This document shows positions 16,721 to 24,926 of a stretch of DNA of 64,000 nt, piece after piece; within the stretch, counting starts at the first letter, position 1; every line of letters starts with the position of its first letter. The stretch is taken from positions 1 through 64,000 of the forward strand of contig WLJH01000017.1 of assembly GCA_009701885.1 (NCBI GenBank). Direction: 5' to 3'. Source of the DNA: Actinomycetota bacterium (GTDB lineage Bacteria; Actinomycetota; Actinomycetes; Propionibacteriales; Nocardioidaceae). The notes below the pieces were generated by a model. It was not told where the DNA came from and searched no databases. It saw only the letters and a program-made list of their open reading frames with translations. The position numbers and the translations under genes are program-made.

Positions 16721-18091
16721 ATGACCCGAGAGCTCCACCTCAACGCCTTCCTCATGGACACCGGCCACCACGAGGCCTCGTGGCGGCTGCCCGAGTCCGA
16801 CGCCCTGGCCGCGCTCGGCCCGCGCCACTACGTCCGCCTGGCCCAACTGGCCGAGGACGCGAAGTTCGACTCGATCTTCTTCGCCGACGGCCAGGTCGCC
16901 ATCGGTACCGGCGAGTTCCGTGCCTCCGGCCAGCTCGAGCCGCTCACGCTGCTCACCGCGGTGGCCGGTGCGACCAGCCGGATCGGCCTGATCGCGACGG
17001 CCTCCACGACGTACAACGAGCCCTACGCGCTGGCTCGCCGCTTCGCCACCGTCGACCACGTGTCGGCCGGGCGCGCCGGCTGGAACATCGTCACGTCCGC
17101 CACCCAGGAGGAGGCCGCGAACTTCTCGCTCGCGGACCGGCCGCTCCAGGCGACCCGCTACGAGCGGGCCGACGAGTTCCTCGACGTGGTCACCAAGCTC
17201 TGGGACTCCTGGGCCGACGACCACCAGGTCGGGGACAAGGAGGCCGGCGTGTGGGGTGACCCGACCCGGCTGCGTGCGATCGACCACGTGGGCACGCACT
17301 TCCGCGTCGCCGGTCCGCTCAACGTGCCGCGGCCCGTCCAGGGCTACCCGCTGCTGGTGCAGGCCGGCGCCTCCGAGCAGGGCCGGGCGTTCGCGGCCAA
17401 GCACGCCGAGGCGATCTTCGTGGCGCACCAGACCCTGGAGCAGGCGCAGGAGTTCTACGCCGACATCAAGGCCCAGGTCGCCGCGGCCGGCCGCCACCCC
17501 GACCACGTCGTGGTCCTGCCCGGGCTCGTGCCGATCATCGGCAGCACCGAGGCCGAGGCCACCGCGCTGGCCCAGCAGCTCGACGACCTGCGGATCGCGG
17601 GCTACGGCCTGCGCCAGCTCGCGCAGTACCTCGAGGTGCCTGAGTCCGAGCTGCCGCTCGACGAGCCGCTCCCGAGGTACGTCGTGGAGCAGGAGCGCCG
17701 CGAGGGCTTCGACTCCCGAGCCAAGCTGGTCATCGACCTCGCCGAGCGCGAGGGCCTCACGGTCCGCCAGCTCCTGGGCCGGCTGGGCGGCGGCCGCGGT
17801 CACCACGTGCTCATCGGCACGCCCGAGCAGGTCGCCGACCACATCGAGACCTGGTTCACCCAGGGAGCCGCCGACGGCTTCAACATCATGGGCGCCGCGC
17901 TGCCCTCGGGACTCGAGACCTTCATCGAGACCGTGCTGCCGATCCTGCGTGCGCGCGGGCTCTTCCGCACCGAGTACGCCGGCACGACGCTGCGCGAGCA
18001 CTACGGGCTGCCCCGACCGGCCAACCGCTGGGACGCCGCTGTGGGCGCACCTGCTGCGGACGTGTCGGCCGAGGCGGTGTCCCATGCCTGA
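16721..18091 (+). CDS. FMN-dependent monooxygenase, NtaA/SnaA/DszA family
   Basis: A 456-residue LLM-class flavin monooxygenase: LNAFLMDTGHHEASWR start, FFADGQVAIGTG, TGLIATASTTYNEPYALARRFATVDHVSAGRAGWNIVTS region, and GAADGFNIMGAALPSGLETFIETVLPIL near the end, all hallmarks of the NtaA/SnaA/DszA group. These enzymes use FMNH2 delivered by a separate reductase to oxidise N- or S-containing substrates. The linked ABC importer and two reductases suggest C-S cleavage of an imported sulfur compound. The exact substrate (sulfone, sulfonate or aminopolycarboxylate) cannot be decided from sequence. Confidence 0.9.
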   Translation: MTRELHLNAFLMDTGHHEASWRLPESDALAALGPRHYVRLAQLAEDAKFDSIFFADGQVAIGTGEFRASGQLEPLTLLTAVAGATSRIGLIATASTTYNEPYALARRFATVDHVSAGRAGWNIVTSATQEEAANFSLADRPLQATRYERADEFLDVVTKLWDSWADDHQVGDKEAGVWGDPTRLRAIDHVGTHFRVAGPLNVPRPVQGYPLLVQAGASEQGRAFAAKHAEAIFVAHQTLEQAQEFYADIKAQVAAAGRHPDHVVVLPGLVPIIGSTEAEATALAQQLDDLRIAGYGLRQLAQYLEVPESELPLDEPLPRYVVEQERREGFDSRAKLVIDLAEREGLTVRQLLGRLGGGRGHHVLIGTPEQVADHIETWFTQGAADGFNIMGAALPSGLETFIETVLPILRARGLFRTEYAGTTLREHYGLPRPANRWDAAVGAPAADVSAEAVSHA

Positions 18092-18677
18092 GCGGCCCAC
18101 CCACCACCGACCCCCGCGCACCGCGGTGGTCGTCGGCAACCCCAAACCGGCGAGCCGGACGCTCGCGGCCGCGACGCTGCTCACGCAGGAGCTGACCGGC
18201 CGCGAGCCCGACCTCGTCGTCGACCTCGCCGTCCTCGGGGGCGAGCTGCTCGACTGGTCCTCCCAGCGGGTGCTCGACCTCGTCGCCACCCTCGGTGAGG
18301 CGGACCTCGTGGTCGTCGCGTCGCCGACGTACAAGGGCGCCTACACCGGCCTGCTCAAGCTCTTCCTCGACCGCTTCGCCGCGGGCGAGGGGCTGCGCGG
18401 GCTGGCGGTGCCGCTCATGCTCGGTGGCTCGCCGGCGCACGCGCTGGCCCCCGAGCTCCTCCTGCGGCCGGTCCTCACCGAGCTCGGCGCGCAGGTGCCC
18501 GGCCGCGGCCTCTACGTCCTGGACTCCCAGCACGACGACCCGGCGACGTACGCCGCGTGGCTGCGGGCCAACCGCGAGCCGGTCCTCGCGGAGCTGGCCC
18601 GGCGCCGGCCCGTGGTCGCCGCACCGTCCTTCCCCACGCCCATCGCCACGCCCGCGACGACCCTGGAGGCCTCGTGA
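18084..18677 (+). CDS. NADPH-dependent FMN reductase (SsuE/MsuE-like)
   Basis: A 197-residue flavodoxin-like reductase: VVVGNPKPASRTLAAATLL near residue 12 (phosphate-binding loop), VVVASPTYKGAYTGLLKLFLDRF in the middle and LMLGGSPAHALAPELLLRPVL, typical of SsuE/MsuE. It supplies reduced FMN to the preceding monooxygenase. Its ATG at 18084 overlaps that gene by 8 bp and its stop overlaps the next start as GTGA, so the set is translationally coupled. Confidence 0.9.
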   Translation: MPERPTHHRPPRTAVVVGNPKPASRTLAAATLLTQELTGREPDLVVDLAVLGGELLDWSSQRVLDLVATLGEADLVVVASPTYKGAYTGLLKLFLDRFAAGEGLRGLAVPLMLGGSPAHALAPELLLRPVLTELGAQVPGRGLYVLDSQHDDPATYAAWLRANREPVLAELARRRPVVAAPSFPTPIATPATTLEAS

Positions 18678-19183
18678 CGATCCTGTACCCCACCAACCAG
18701 GACCTCGACCCGGCCCGGCTGCGCCAGGCGTTCGGCACCTTCCCCACCGGGGTGGTCGCGGTGGCCGCCGAGGTCGACGGCGAGCTCGTCGGCCTGGCTG
18801 CGAGCAGCTTCACCTCCGTCAGCCTCGACCCCCCGCTGGTGTCCATCAACCTGGCGCGGACGTCCAGGACGTGGCCGGACCTGCGGCGGGCCGAGCGGCT
18901 CGGGCTCACGGTCCTCGCCGACCACCACGGCCCGCTGTGTCGGCAGCTCGCCGGCCCGGTCGAGGGGCGCTTCACCGACGTCGACGTGACCGTCACCGAG
19001 CGCGGAGCGGTGCTCGTCGATGACGGACTGGCCCGGCTCGAGACGACCATCCACCGCGAGGTGAAGGCCGGTGACCACGTGCTGGTCCTGCTGGAGCTGC
19101 ACGCGGTCGACCAGTCCGACGGGTCCGCCCTGGTCTTCCACCGCTCCGGCTTCGGGAGGGTCTCGGCCCTCCTGCCGTCGTGA
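18674..19183 (+). CDS. Flavin reductase family protein (HpaC-like)
   Basis: A 169-residue flavin reductase domain protein: LRQAFGTFPTGVVAVAAEVDG start, GLAASSFTSVSLDPPLVSINL, and HREVKAGDHVLVLLELHAVD late in the protein, as in HpaC/RutF-type reductases. This is a different fold from the SsuE-type enzyme encoded just upstream, so the cluster has two reductases. Start and stop both overlap neighbours as GTGA. It probably also feeds reduced flavin to the LLM monooxygenase. Confidence 0.9.
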   Translation: MTILYPTNQDLDPARLRQAFGTFPTGVVAVAAEVDGELVGLAASSFTSVSLDPPLVSINLARTSRTWPDLRRAERLGLTVLADHHGPLCRQLAGPVEGRFTDVDVTVTERGAVLVDDGLARLETTIHREVKAGDHVLVLLELHAVDQSDGSALVFHRSGFGRVSALLPS

Positions 19184-20745
19184 CCGGGGTCCGCCCCGTG
19201 CGACGGGGCTCGATCCGGCGGGGTCCGCAGGCGGCCGGCACCGCCGCCGCGGCCCCGCCGGTCCGGGTCGCCGTCGTCGGTGCCGGCGCGGCCGGCACGC
19301 TCACGGCGCTGCACCTCGTCCGGGGCGCGCGGGCGCGCGGGACGCTGCTGGAGGTGGTGGTGGTCGACCCCGCGGCCGAGCTCGGACGCGGGACGGCCTT
19401 CGGCACCACCGACGACCGGCACCTGCTCAACGTCCCCGCGGTGGGCATGAGCGCCCTGCCCGACCGGAGCCAGCACTTCGTGGAGTGGCGTCGCCAGCGC
19501 GGGGCCAGCGTCGGCAACGACCTGCATGTCTTCGCCCCGCGGCGGGAGTACTCCCGCTACCTGGAGGACACGCTCTGGGAGGAGCTGCGCGCCGCCGCCG
19601 ACACGGTCCGGCTCGAGCACCGCCGGGCCTGGGTGACCGGGATCGAGCCGGTCGCCCCCGGCTCCGTCGCGACCGGGAGCCGCCCCTGGCGGTTGGTCTG
19701 CCACGGAGCCCGACCGGTGGAGGCGGACGCGTTCGTCGTGGCCACCGGCCTGCCCGAGGCCGGCACGGCCTGGGCGCCGGAGTCGCTGCTGCGCTCGTCG
19801 TCCTTCGTGGTCGACCCGTGGGCGCCGGGTGCGCTGGAGGCCGTCGCGCGCGACCGCCGCGGCCTGGCCGACGTGCTCGTCGTGGGGTCGGGGCTGACGA
19901 TGGTCGACGTCGCCCTCACGGTGCTTGGGCGGACCGCCCGCCACGACCGTCGCCTCACCGCCGTCTCCCGGAGCGGGCTGCTGCCCGGGGCGCACGCCGA
20001 CCGGCCGCTTCCGGCCGCCGTGCCGGACGTGACCGACTGGCCCCACGACCTCGAGGGGATCGTGGCGCGGGCGACCCGGCACCTGCACGAGGTCCGTGAC
20101 GGTGCGGGGGACTGGCGTCCGGCCGTCGACGGGCTGCGTTTCCGGGTGGCCGAGCTGTGGTCGCGGCTGGAGGAGCCGGAGCGCGCGGAGTTCCTGACGC
20201 GGTACGCCGGCCCGTGGGGGCGGCTGCGCCACCGGATGCCGCCGAGCAGCGCCGCCCGGGTCGACGCGTTCCGGGCGGCCGGCCGGCTCGAGGTGCGCGC
20301 CGACCGCGTCGTCGACGCCCGCTGCCTGGGCGCCGGCGGGGTGCGGGTCACCCTGGCCTCGGGCGAGGTCCGCGAGGTCGGGTGGGTCGTCAACTGCACC
20401 GGGCCCGCCCTCGACGTACGGGCCTCGGGCAACCACCTGCTCGCCGACCTGCTCCGCCCCCGCCCCGACGGGCCCCTGGCGTCCGCGGCGACCGCCGGTA
20501 TGGGGCTGCGGACGCACGGCGGTCGCCTGCTCGCCGCCGACGGCGGGGCCTCGGCGGCCCCGGTCTGGGTCCTGGGTGCGCTGCGGCGCGGCGAGCTGCT
20601 GGAGTCGACCGCGGTCCCGGAGATCCGGGTGCAGGCGCAGCAGGTGGCGGAGTCGTTGCTCGGGACGTTCGGCCCGGTCCCCGGCCGGACGGCCGCGTCC
20701 GCGGCCGCGGGTCGGGAGGTCGGTGTGGCGGTCGCGACGGGGTGA
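19180..20745 (+). CDS. FAD/NAD(P)-binding protein (pfam13454 type)
   Basis: A 521-residue flavoprotein with a Rossmann motif VAVVGAGAAGTLTALHL at about residues 30-46 and DDRHLLNVPAVGMSALPDRSQHFVEW, characteristic of the FAD_NAD_binding_9 (YdhS-like) family. A second dinucleotide-like stretch, VLVVGSGLTMVDVAL, lies near 232. It ends the coupled operon, overlapping the flavin reductase by 4 bp. Family members are poorly characterised and often accompany sulfur-oxidising or desulfonating monooxygenases; a redox step on the released product is inferred. Confidence 0.82.
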   Translation: MTGVRPVRRGSIRRGPQAAGTAAAAPPVRVAVVGAGAAGTLTALHLVRGARARGTLLEVVVVDPAAELGRGTAFGTTDDRHLLNVPAVGMSALPDRSQHFVEWRRQRGASVGNDLHVFAPRREYSRYLEDTLWEELRAAADTVRLEHRRAWVTGIEPVAPGSVATGSRPWRLVCHGARPVEADAFVVATGLPEAGTAWAPESLLRSSSFVVDPWAPGALEAVARDRRGLADVLVVGSGLTMVDVALTVLGRTARHDRRLTAVSRSGLLPGAHADRPLPAAVPDVTDWPHDLEGIVARATRHLHEVRDGAGDWRPAVDGLRFRVAELWSRLEEPERAEFLTRYAGPWGRLRHRMPPSSAARVDAFRAAGRLEVRADRVVDARCLGAGGVRVTLASGEVREVGWVVNCTGPALDVRASGNHLLADLLRPRPDGPLASAATAGMGLRTHGGRLLAADGGASAAPVWVLGALRRGELLESTAVPEIRVQAQQVAESLLGTFGPVPGRTAASAAAGREVGVAVATG

Positions 20746-20752
20746 CGCCGGC

Positions 20753-21724
20753 TCAGCGGCGCGGGCCGACCCCGGTCAGGTCGATGGTGGTGGAGAGCGC
20801 GGGGTGGTCGGAGTGCACCTCGACCCGGCGGTGCTCGACGACCTCGCTGCCCGCCGGGTGGAAGAGGTACATCACCTCCTCCTTGGCGTACCCGTGGCCG
20901 ATCCGGCCCATCGCCGCCGCCGCGGTCCACTTCCCCTGGTGCGGGTGCGAGTTCATGTCGCCGCCCAGCAGCACCGGCCCGTGCTTCGCGAGCCGCTGCA
21001 CGACGTCGACCACCCGGGCCATGCCCTGCTTCCACCGGCGCTTGCGCGACGGCTTGTCCTTGCCCGGCTGCTCCGGGTAGACGACCGGGTTGGTCGGCAT
21101 GTGCAGGGAGACCACCGACACGACGGCTCGGCTGGTCGTGCGCCCCAGGACCGCCCACGTGACGTAGCGGTCCCAGACGAACGTCTCGCCCGCCCGGTAG
21201 CCGCGGTCGTCGTCGACGACCTTGACGCGTCCCGCGTCGAGCAGCTCCCAGCGCTTCGGGCGCCACATCACGACGTTGTTCATCGACTGGCTGCCGCCAC
21301 GGGTCGTGTCGCGCACCGGGTCGCGGTAGGCGCGGTAGGGCCCCGCGTGCTGCTCGAGCCAGCCGAGGTCCCGCGAACCCACCTCGTTGAGCAGCACGAA
21401 GTCCTGCCGGTCGGAGGTCAGCCGCCGCAGCGAGATCCGCATCTTCCGCTTGCCCGTGCGGTTGGGGATGTTGGCCACCGAGACCCGCACCCGGCCGTCG
21501 TGCTTGCGCCCGACCCGGGCGTCCACCTGACCCATCCGACCCAGCTCCAGGCCGGACCCGGCGCGGCCCTGCCCGGCCGGCTCGCTGGCGACCGGGGCCA
21601 CCACGCTCGGCGTGGGCGCGCCGGCGAGCTGCGACAGCAGCAGGGCGGTGGCCACCAAGGCGCCGGTCAGCAGGCTGGCGGACGGTCGGGAGGGTCGGCG
21701 TCGGGACCGCGAGTTCTCGAGCAC
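20753..21724 (-). CDS. Endonuclease/exonuclease/phosphatase-fold secreted protein
   Basis: A 323-residue protein with a basic N-terminus and a hydrophobic signal or anchor segment at about 18-36, then an EEP-type domain: VSVANIPNRTGKRKMRISL, FVLLNEVGSRDLGWLE (acidic metal site), VSVVSLHMPTN, GPVLLGGDMNSHPHQGKW and a final HSDHPALSTTIDL. These blocks match the Mg-dependent DNase I-like fold. It converges with the FAD protein, 7 bp apart. Role is probably extracellular nuclease or phosphodiesterase; substrate unknown. Confidence 0.85.
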   Translation of the reverse strand: MLENSRSRRRPSRPSASLLTGALVATALLLSQLAGAPTPSVVAPVASEPAGQGRAGSGLELGRMGQVDARVGRKHDGRVRVSVANIPNRTGKRKMRISLRRLTSDRQDFVLLNEVGSRDLGWLEQHAGPYRAYRDPVRDTTRGGSQSMNNVVMWRPKRWELLDAGRVKVVDDDRGYRAGETFVWDRYVTWAVLGRTTSRAVVSVVSLHMPTNPVVYPEQPGKDKPSRKRRWKQGMARVVDVVQRLAKHGPVLLGGDMNSHPHQGKWTAAAAMGRIGHGYAKEEVMYLFHPAGSEVVEHRRVEVHSDHPALSTTIDLTGVGPRR

Positions 21725-21831
21725 CCGACGACGGTACGCCGACGGCCCGCCGCCCCGGGGCCGGAGCGGCTCGGATGGCCCGGGTGGGGCACCTCGTCGA
21801 CCCGGTCGGAGGAGCGTCCCCCGGATGCGGA

Positions 21832-21861
21832 ACAGCCCCCGCCGTGACCGGCGGGGGCTGT
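21832..21861 (-). terminator. Hairpin downstream of tRNA-Phe
   Basis: Perfect 12-bp stem (21832-21843 with 21850-21861) and 6-nt loop, starting 12 bp after the 3' end of the minus-strand tRNA-Phe gene. The GC-rich hairpin has no long U-run, as is common in actinobacteria. Confidence 0.75.
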
Positions 21862-21873
21862 CCGTGGTGCTCG

Positions 21874-21947
21874 TGGGCAGGGGCGGGGTCGAACCGCCGA
21901 CCTATCACTTTTCAGGCGATCGCTCGTACCAACTGAGCTACCTGCCC
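21874..21947 (-). tRNA. tRNA-Phe(GAA)
   Basis: 74-nt cloverleaf read on the minus strand: acceptor GGGCAGG/CCTGCCC, D-arm GCTC...GAGC, anticodon stem ATCGC/GTGAT with loop CTGAAAA (anticodon GAA), T-arm GGCGG-TTCGACC-CCGCC, discriminator A. CCA is not encoded. Confidence 0.95.
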
Positions 21948-22101
21948 GAGCGCGGGCCACCTTACCGCAGCCGTGTCGGGGGCCACGAATCGCATCCTCT
22001 CCCCGAACGGGTGGTCCACCCGGAGGGTGCCGGGTAGTCAGTCCGGGTCCATTCCGGCCCATCCCCGGCGTACGCCGCTGGGCCGGCCGCACACTGCGCG
22101 C

Positions 22102-23388
22102 ATGTCCCATCGCCAGCTCTCCGACCGCGAGCTCCGCGCCCTCGCCTTCGTCGACGAGCGCGAGCTCGTGCGCGACCTGGTGGCCCTGACCGAGGTGCCG
22201 AGCGTCTCCGGCAGCGACGCGGAGTGCGACGTGCAGCACCGCCTCGCCAAGCAGCTGCGCACGATGGACCTCGACGTCGACCTGTGGCAGGTCGACCTGG
22301 GGGCGACCACGGCGCACCCGGACTTCCCGGGGTGGGAGGCGCCGCGCACCGAGGCATGGGGTCTCGTGGCGACGGCGCCGGGGTCCGAGGGTGAGGACGG
22401 GCCGCCGGCTCTCGTCCTGCAGGGCCACGTCGACGTCGTCCCGCCCGGGGACCTCGCGCAGTGGGACGGCGACCCGTTCACCGCCCGGGTCGCGGGCGGC
22501 CGGGTCCACGGTCGCGGCACCTGCGACATGAAGGCCGGCGTCGTCGCCAACCTCGCCGCCGCTCGCGCGGTGCTGGCCGCCGGCCTCGACCTGTCGCGCA
22601 CCTTCGGGCTCCACCTCGTGGTCGGCGAGGAGGACGGCGGCCTCGGCGCCTTCGCGACCCTCCAGCGCGGCCACCGCGCCGACGCCTGCCTCATCACCGA
22701 GCCCACCAGCGGCACCCTCACCACCGCCAACGCCGGCGCGCTGACCTTCGAGATCGCGGTGACCGGTCTGGCCACCCACGGCAGCACGGCGTACGCCGGG
22801 GTCAGCGCCTTCGACCGCTACCTCCCGCTCCACGCGGCGCTCGCCGAGCTCCAGACCCGCCGCAACGAGCGGGTCGACCCGCTCATGGAGGAGTACCCCG
22901 TCGCCTACCCGCTCTCCGTCGGCCGGGTCACCTGCGGCGACTGGGCGAGCAGCGTCCCGGACCGGCTGGTCGCCGAGGGCCGCCTGGGTGTCGCCCTCGA
23001 CGAGGACCCCGCCGCCGCCCGCGCCGAGCTCGAGGACGCCGTCGCCGAGGCGGCCGCCGCCGACCCGTGGCTGCGCGACCACCCGCCGGTGGTCACGTGG
23101 CCGGGCGGGCAGTTCGCGAGCGGCCGGTACGACGGGGCCCACGGCCGCGTCCTGGCCCACCTCGTCTCCGCGGCCCATGCCGACGTGGTCGCGGGTCCGC
23201 CGCCGCGGGAGCGCGGGGCGCCGTACGGCAGCGACCTGCGGCTCTACTCCGCCGCCGGCATCCCCACGCTCCACTACGGCCCCGGCGACGTCCGGCTCGC
23301 GCACGGGCCGCGGGAGTCGGTCGAGGTCGCCGAGCTCGTCCGGGTCACCGAGACCCTCGTGCTCACCCTCGTGCGCGCCTGCTCCTGA
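22102..23388 (+). CDS. M20-family peptidase/deacylase (ArgE/DapE-like)
   Basis: A 428-residue M20 metallopeptidase. Metal and catalytic motifs are LVLQGHVDVVPPGD (first His), GRGTCDMKAGV (bridging Asp), VVGEEDGGLG (Glu pair) and a final THYGPGDVRLAHGPRE-type segment with the last His. A dimerisation domain occupies about residues 215-330. ATG at 22102 sits just after the tRNA-Phe promoter region. Such enzymes hydrolyse N-acyl amino acids or peptides; acetylornithine deacetylase and succinyl-diaminopimelate desuccinylase are possible but not distinguishable here. Confidence 0.88.
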   Translation: MSHRQLSDRELRALAFVDERELVRDLVALTEVPSVSGSDAECDVQHRLAKQLRTMDLDVDLWQVDLGATTAHPDFPGWEAPRTEAWGLVATAPGSEGEDGPPALVLQGHVDVVPPGDLAQWDGDPFTARVAGGRVHGRGTCDMKAGVVANLAAARAVLAAGLDLSRTFGLHLVVGEEDGGLGAFATLQRGHRADACLITEPTSGTLTTANAGALTFEIAVTGLATHGSTAYAGVSAFDRYLPLHAALAELQTRRNERVDPLMEEYPVAYPLSVGRVTCGDWASSVPDRLVAEGRLGVALDEDPAAARAELEDAVAEAAAADPWLRDHPPVVTWPGGQFASGRYDGAHGRVLAHLVSAAHADVVAGPPPRERGAPYGSDLRLYSAAGIPTLHYGPGDVRLAHGPRESVEVAELVRVTETLVLTLVRACS

Positions 23389-23413
23389 GCCGCTGTCCCG
23401 CCGACGCGTCAGG

Positions 23414-23508
23414 GCCGAGCAGTCACGAACGTGGGTCCGACCGGTCACTTTCTTGGCAGTGCTGAGCGAGCAAGTGACTGGTCGAGGCCAAGGAACTGAC
23501 TGCTCGGC
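23414..23508. repeat. Long imperfect inverted repeat between convergent genes
   Basis: Outer arms GCCGAGCAGTCA (23414-23425) and TGACTGCTCGGC (23497-23508) pair perfectly. Inner blocks CGACC-x-GTCACTT and AAGTGAC-x-GGTCG also pair, giving a stem of about 40 nt with an internal bulge. It separates an M20 peptidase gene from a converging LacI gene and could act as a bidirectional terminator. Confidence 0.6.
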
Positions 23509-23511
23509 GGG

Positions 23512-24576
23512 TCAGGCGGGCGGGGGAGCGGTGCTGCCGCGGACGACGAGCGAGGTGGGCAGCACGGTGCGGACCGGGTCGTGGGCGGCCCCGTCCGGGT
23601 CGCCGCGCATGGCGTCGAGCAGCGCCGCGACGGCGAGCCGGCCCTTCTCGGTCACCGGCTGGCTGACGGTGGTCAGCGCGGGGTGCACGGCGGTCGCGAT
23701 GGAGGAGTCGTCGAAGCCGACCACGGACACGTCCTCGGGCACCTTGAGGCCGAGGGACTCCGCGGCCCGCATCGCCTGCGCGGCGTACCCGTCGGAGAAG
23801 CACAGCAGCGCCGTCGGTCGCTCCGCGGCGGGTCGGTCGAGCAGCCGCCGCGCCGCGTCGTACGCCGCCTCGACCGGCCGGAAGGCCGCGAGCTCCTCCA
23901 GCGGCGCGATGCCGGCCGCGCCGAGGGCCGAGCGCCAGCCGCGGTCGCGCTCGGCGGCGGGCGGGTTCCAGGGGGCGTCCGGCGGGGTGGCCTCGGGGGC
24001 CTCCTCGGTGACCGGGTGCAGGTTGAGCAGGCCGACCCGGCGGTGCCCGAGGTCCACGACGTGCTGGGCCGCGGCGCGGGCGCCGGTTCGGTCGTCGACG
24101 TTGATCGCGGGGGCGCCGGGCAACGCCTCCTGGTCGACGGTCACCAGCGGCAGGCCGCGGCGGCGCAGCCAGGCCAGGTCGGTGGAGTCGGGCTCGCAGA
24201 CGTAGACCAGCGCCCCGTCCATCGGCACGTCGCGCGCGGGAACGGTCTCCCCGGCGACCCCGGCGGTGATGAGGGTGAGCGCGAGTCCGTGGTCGGACAG
24301 CGCGTCGGCGACCGCCACGAGGAACTCGGTGGCCACCGGGTCGGCCGCCTGCTCGCTCATCCGGCCGGTCAGCAGCAGTCCCACGGTGCCGGTGCGCCCG
24401 CGGGCCAGCGCCCGGGCGGCCGGGTCGGGACCGACGTACCCCAGCTCGTCGGCGACCGCCAGGATCCGCGCGCGCAGGTCGGCGGAGAGCTTCTCGGGCC
24501 GGGAGAAGGCGTTGGACACCGTCATCCGGCTCACCCCGACCTCGTCGGCGATCGACTGGAGCGTGACCTTCGGCAT
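23512..24576 (-). CDS. LacI-family transcriptional regulator
   Basis: A 354-residue LacI-type repressor: N-terminal HTH VTLQSIADEVGVSRMTVSNAFSRPEKLSADLRARIL at about 3-40 with hinge, then a periplasmic-binding-type effector domain ending VSVVGFDDSSIATAVHPALTTVSQP. The ATG at 24576 begins the conserved HTH; the upstream open frame to 24690 runs into a tRNA gene. No sugar-uptake genes adjoin it, so its target is not apparent. Effector probably a sugar or nucleoside. Confidence 0.9.
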   Translation of the reverse strand: MPKVTLQSIADEVGVSRMTVSNAFSRPEKLSADLRARILAVADELGYVGPDPAARALARGRTGTVGLLLTGRMSEQAADPVATEFLVAVADALSDHGLALTLITAGVAGETVPARDVPMDGALVYVCEPDSTDLAWLRRRGLPLVTVDQEALPGAPAINVDDRTGARAAAQHVVDLGHRRVGLLNLHPVTEEAPEATPPDAPWNPPAAERDRGWRSALGAAGIAPLEELAAFRPVEAAYDAARRLLDRPAAERPTALLCFSDGYAAQAMRAAESLGLKVPEDVSVVGFDDSSIATAVHPALTTVSQPVTEKGRLAVAALLDAMRGDPDGAAHDPVRTVLPTSLVVRGSTAPPPA

Positions 24577-24682
24577 CGCCGGGCTCCTCGGGTCGACGGT
24601 GGGTGGGCTGGTCCCGATCATGCCCGAGGGACTCACCGCGCGCGGGCCGACCCCGCCTGCCAGGTAGAGTTCGCGAGCACTG

Positions 24683-24755
24683 GCCCCCATCGTCTAGCGG
24701 CCCAGGACCCCGCCCTTTCACGGCGGTAGCACGGGTTCGAATCCCGTTGGGGGTG
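24683..24755 (+). tRNA. tRNA-Glu(TTC)
   Basis: 73-nt cloverleaf: acceptor GCCCCCA/TGGGGGT, D-arm GTC...GGAC, anticodon stem CCGCC/GGCGG with loop CTTTCAC (anticodon TTC), T-arm ACGGG-TTCGAAT-CCCGT, discriminator G. CCA is not encoded. A TAGAGT hexamer at 24665-24670 is a possible -10 box. Confidence 0.95.
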
Positions 24756-24785
24756 CTCTGCTCTCTTCGCTCTCGTCTCCGCGCA

Positions 24786-24832
24786 GGACCATGGTCCCTC
24801 CTCGAGAGCGCTGTGCGGGGACCATGGTCCCC
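24786..24832. promoter_or_regulatory. Tandem GGACCATGGTCC palindromes
   Basis: Two perfect 12-bp palindromes GGACCATGGTCC at 24786-24797 and 24819-24830, the second extended to 16 bp (24817-24832). Their centres are 33 bp apart, about three helical turns. They lie between tRNA-Glu and the DoxX gene, about 95 bp before its start, a layout typical of a double operator. The cognate regulator is unknown. Confidence 0.6.
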
Positions 24833-24926
24833 CCGCGACGGTGACCGGCGGCCCTGCCCGGGCGGTCGCTGACGCGACAGCCTGGTGGTGACCCAGCAAC
24901 CACACCAGCGCAAGGAGGAGATGACG

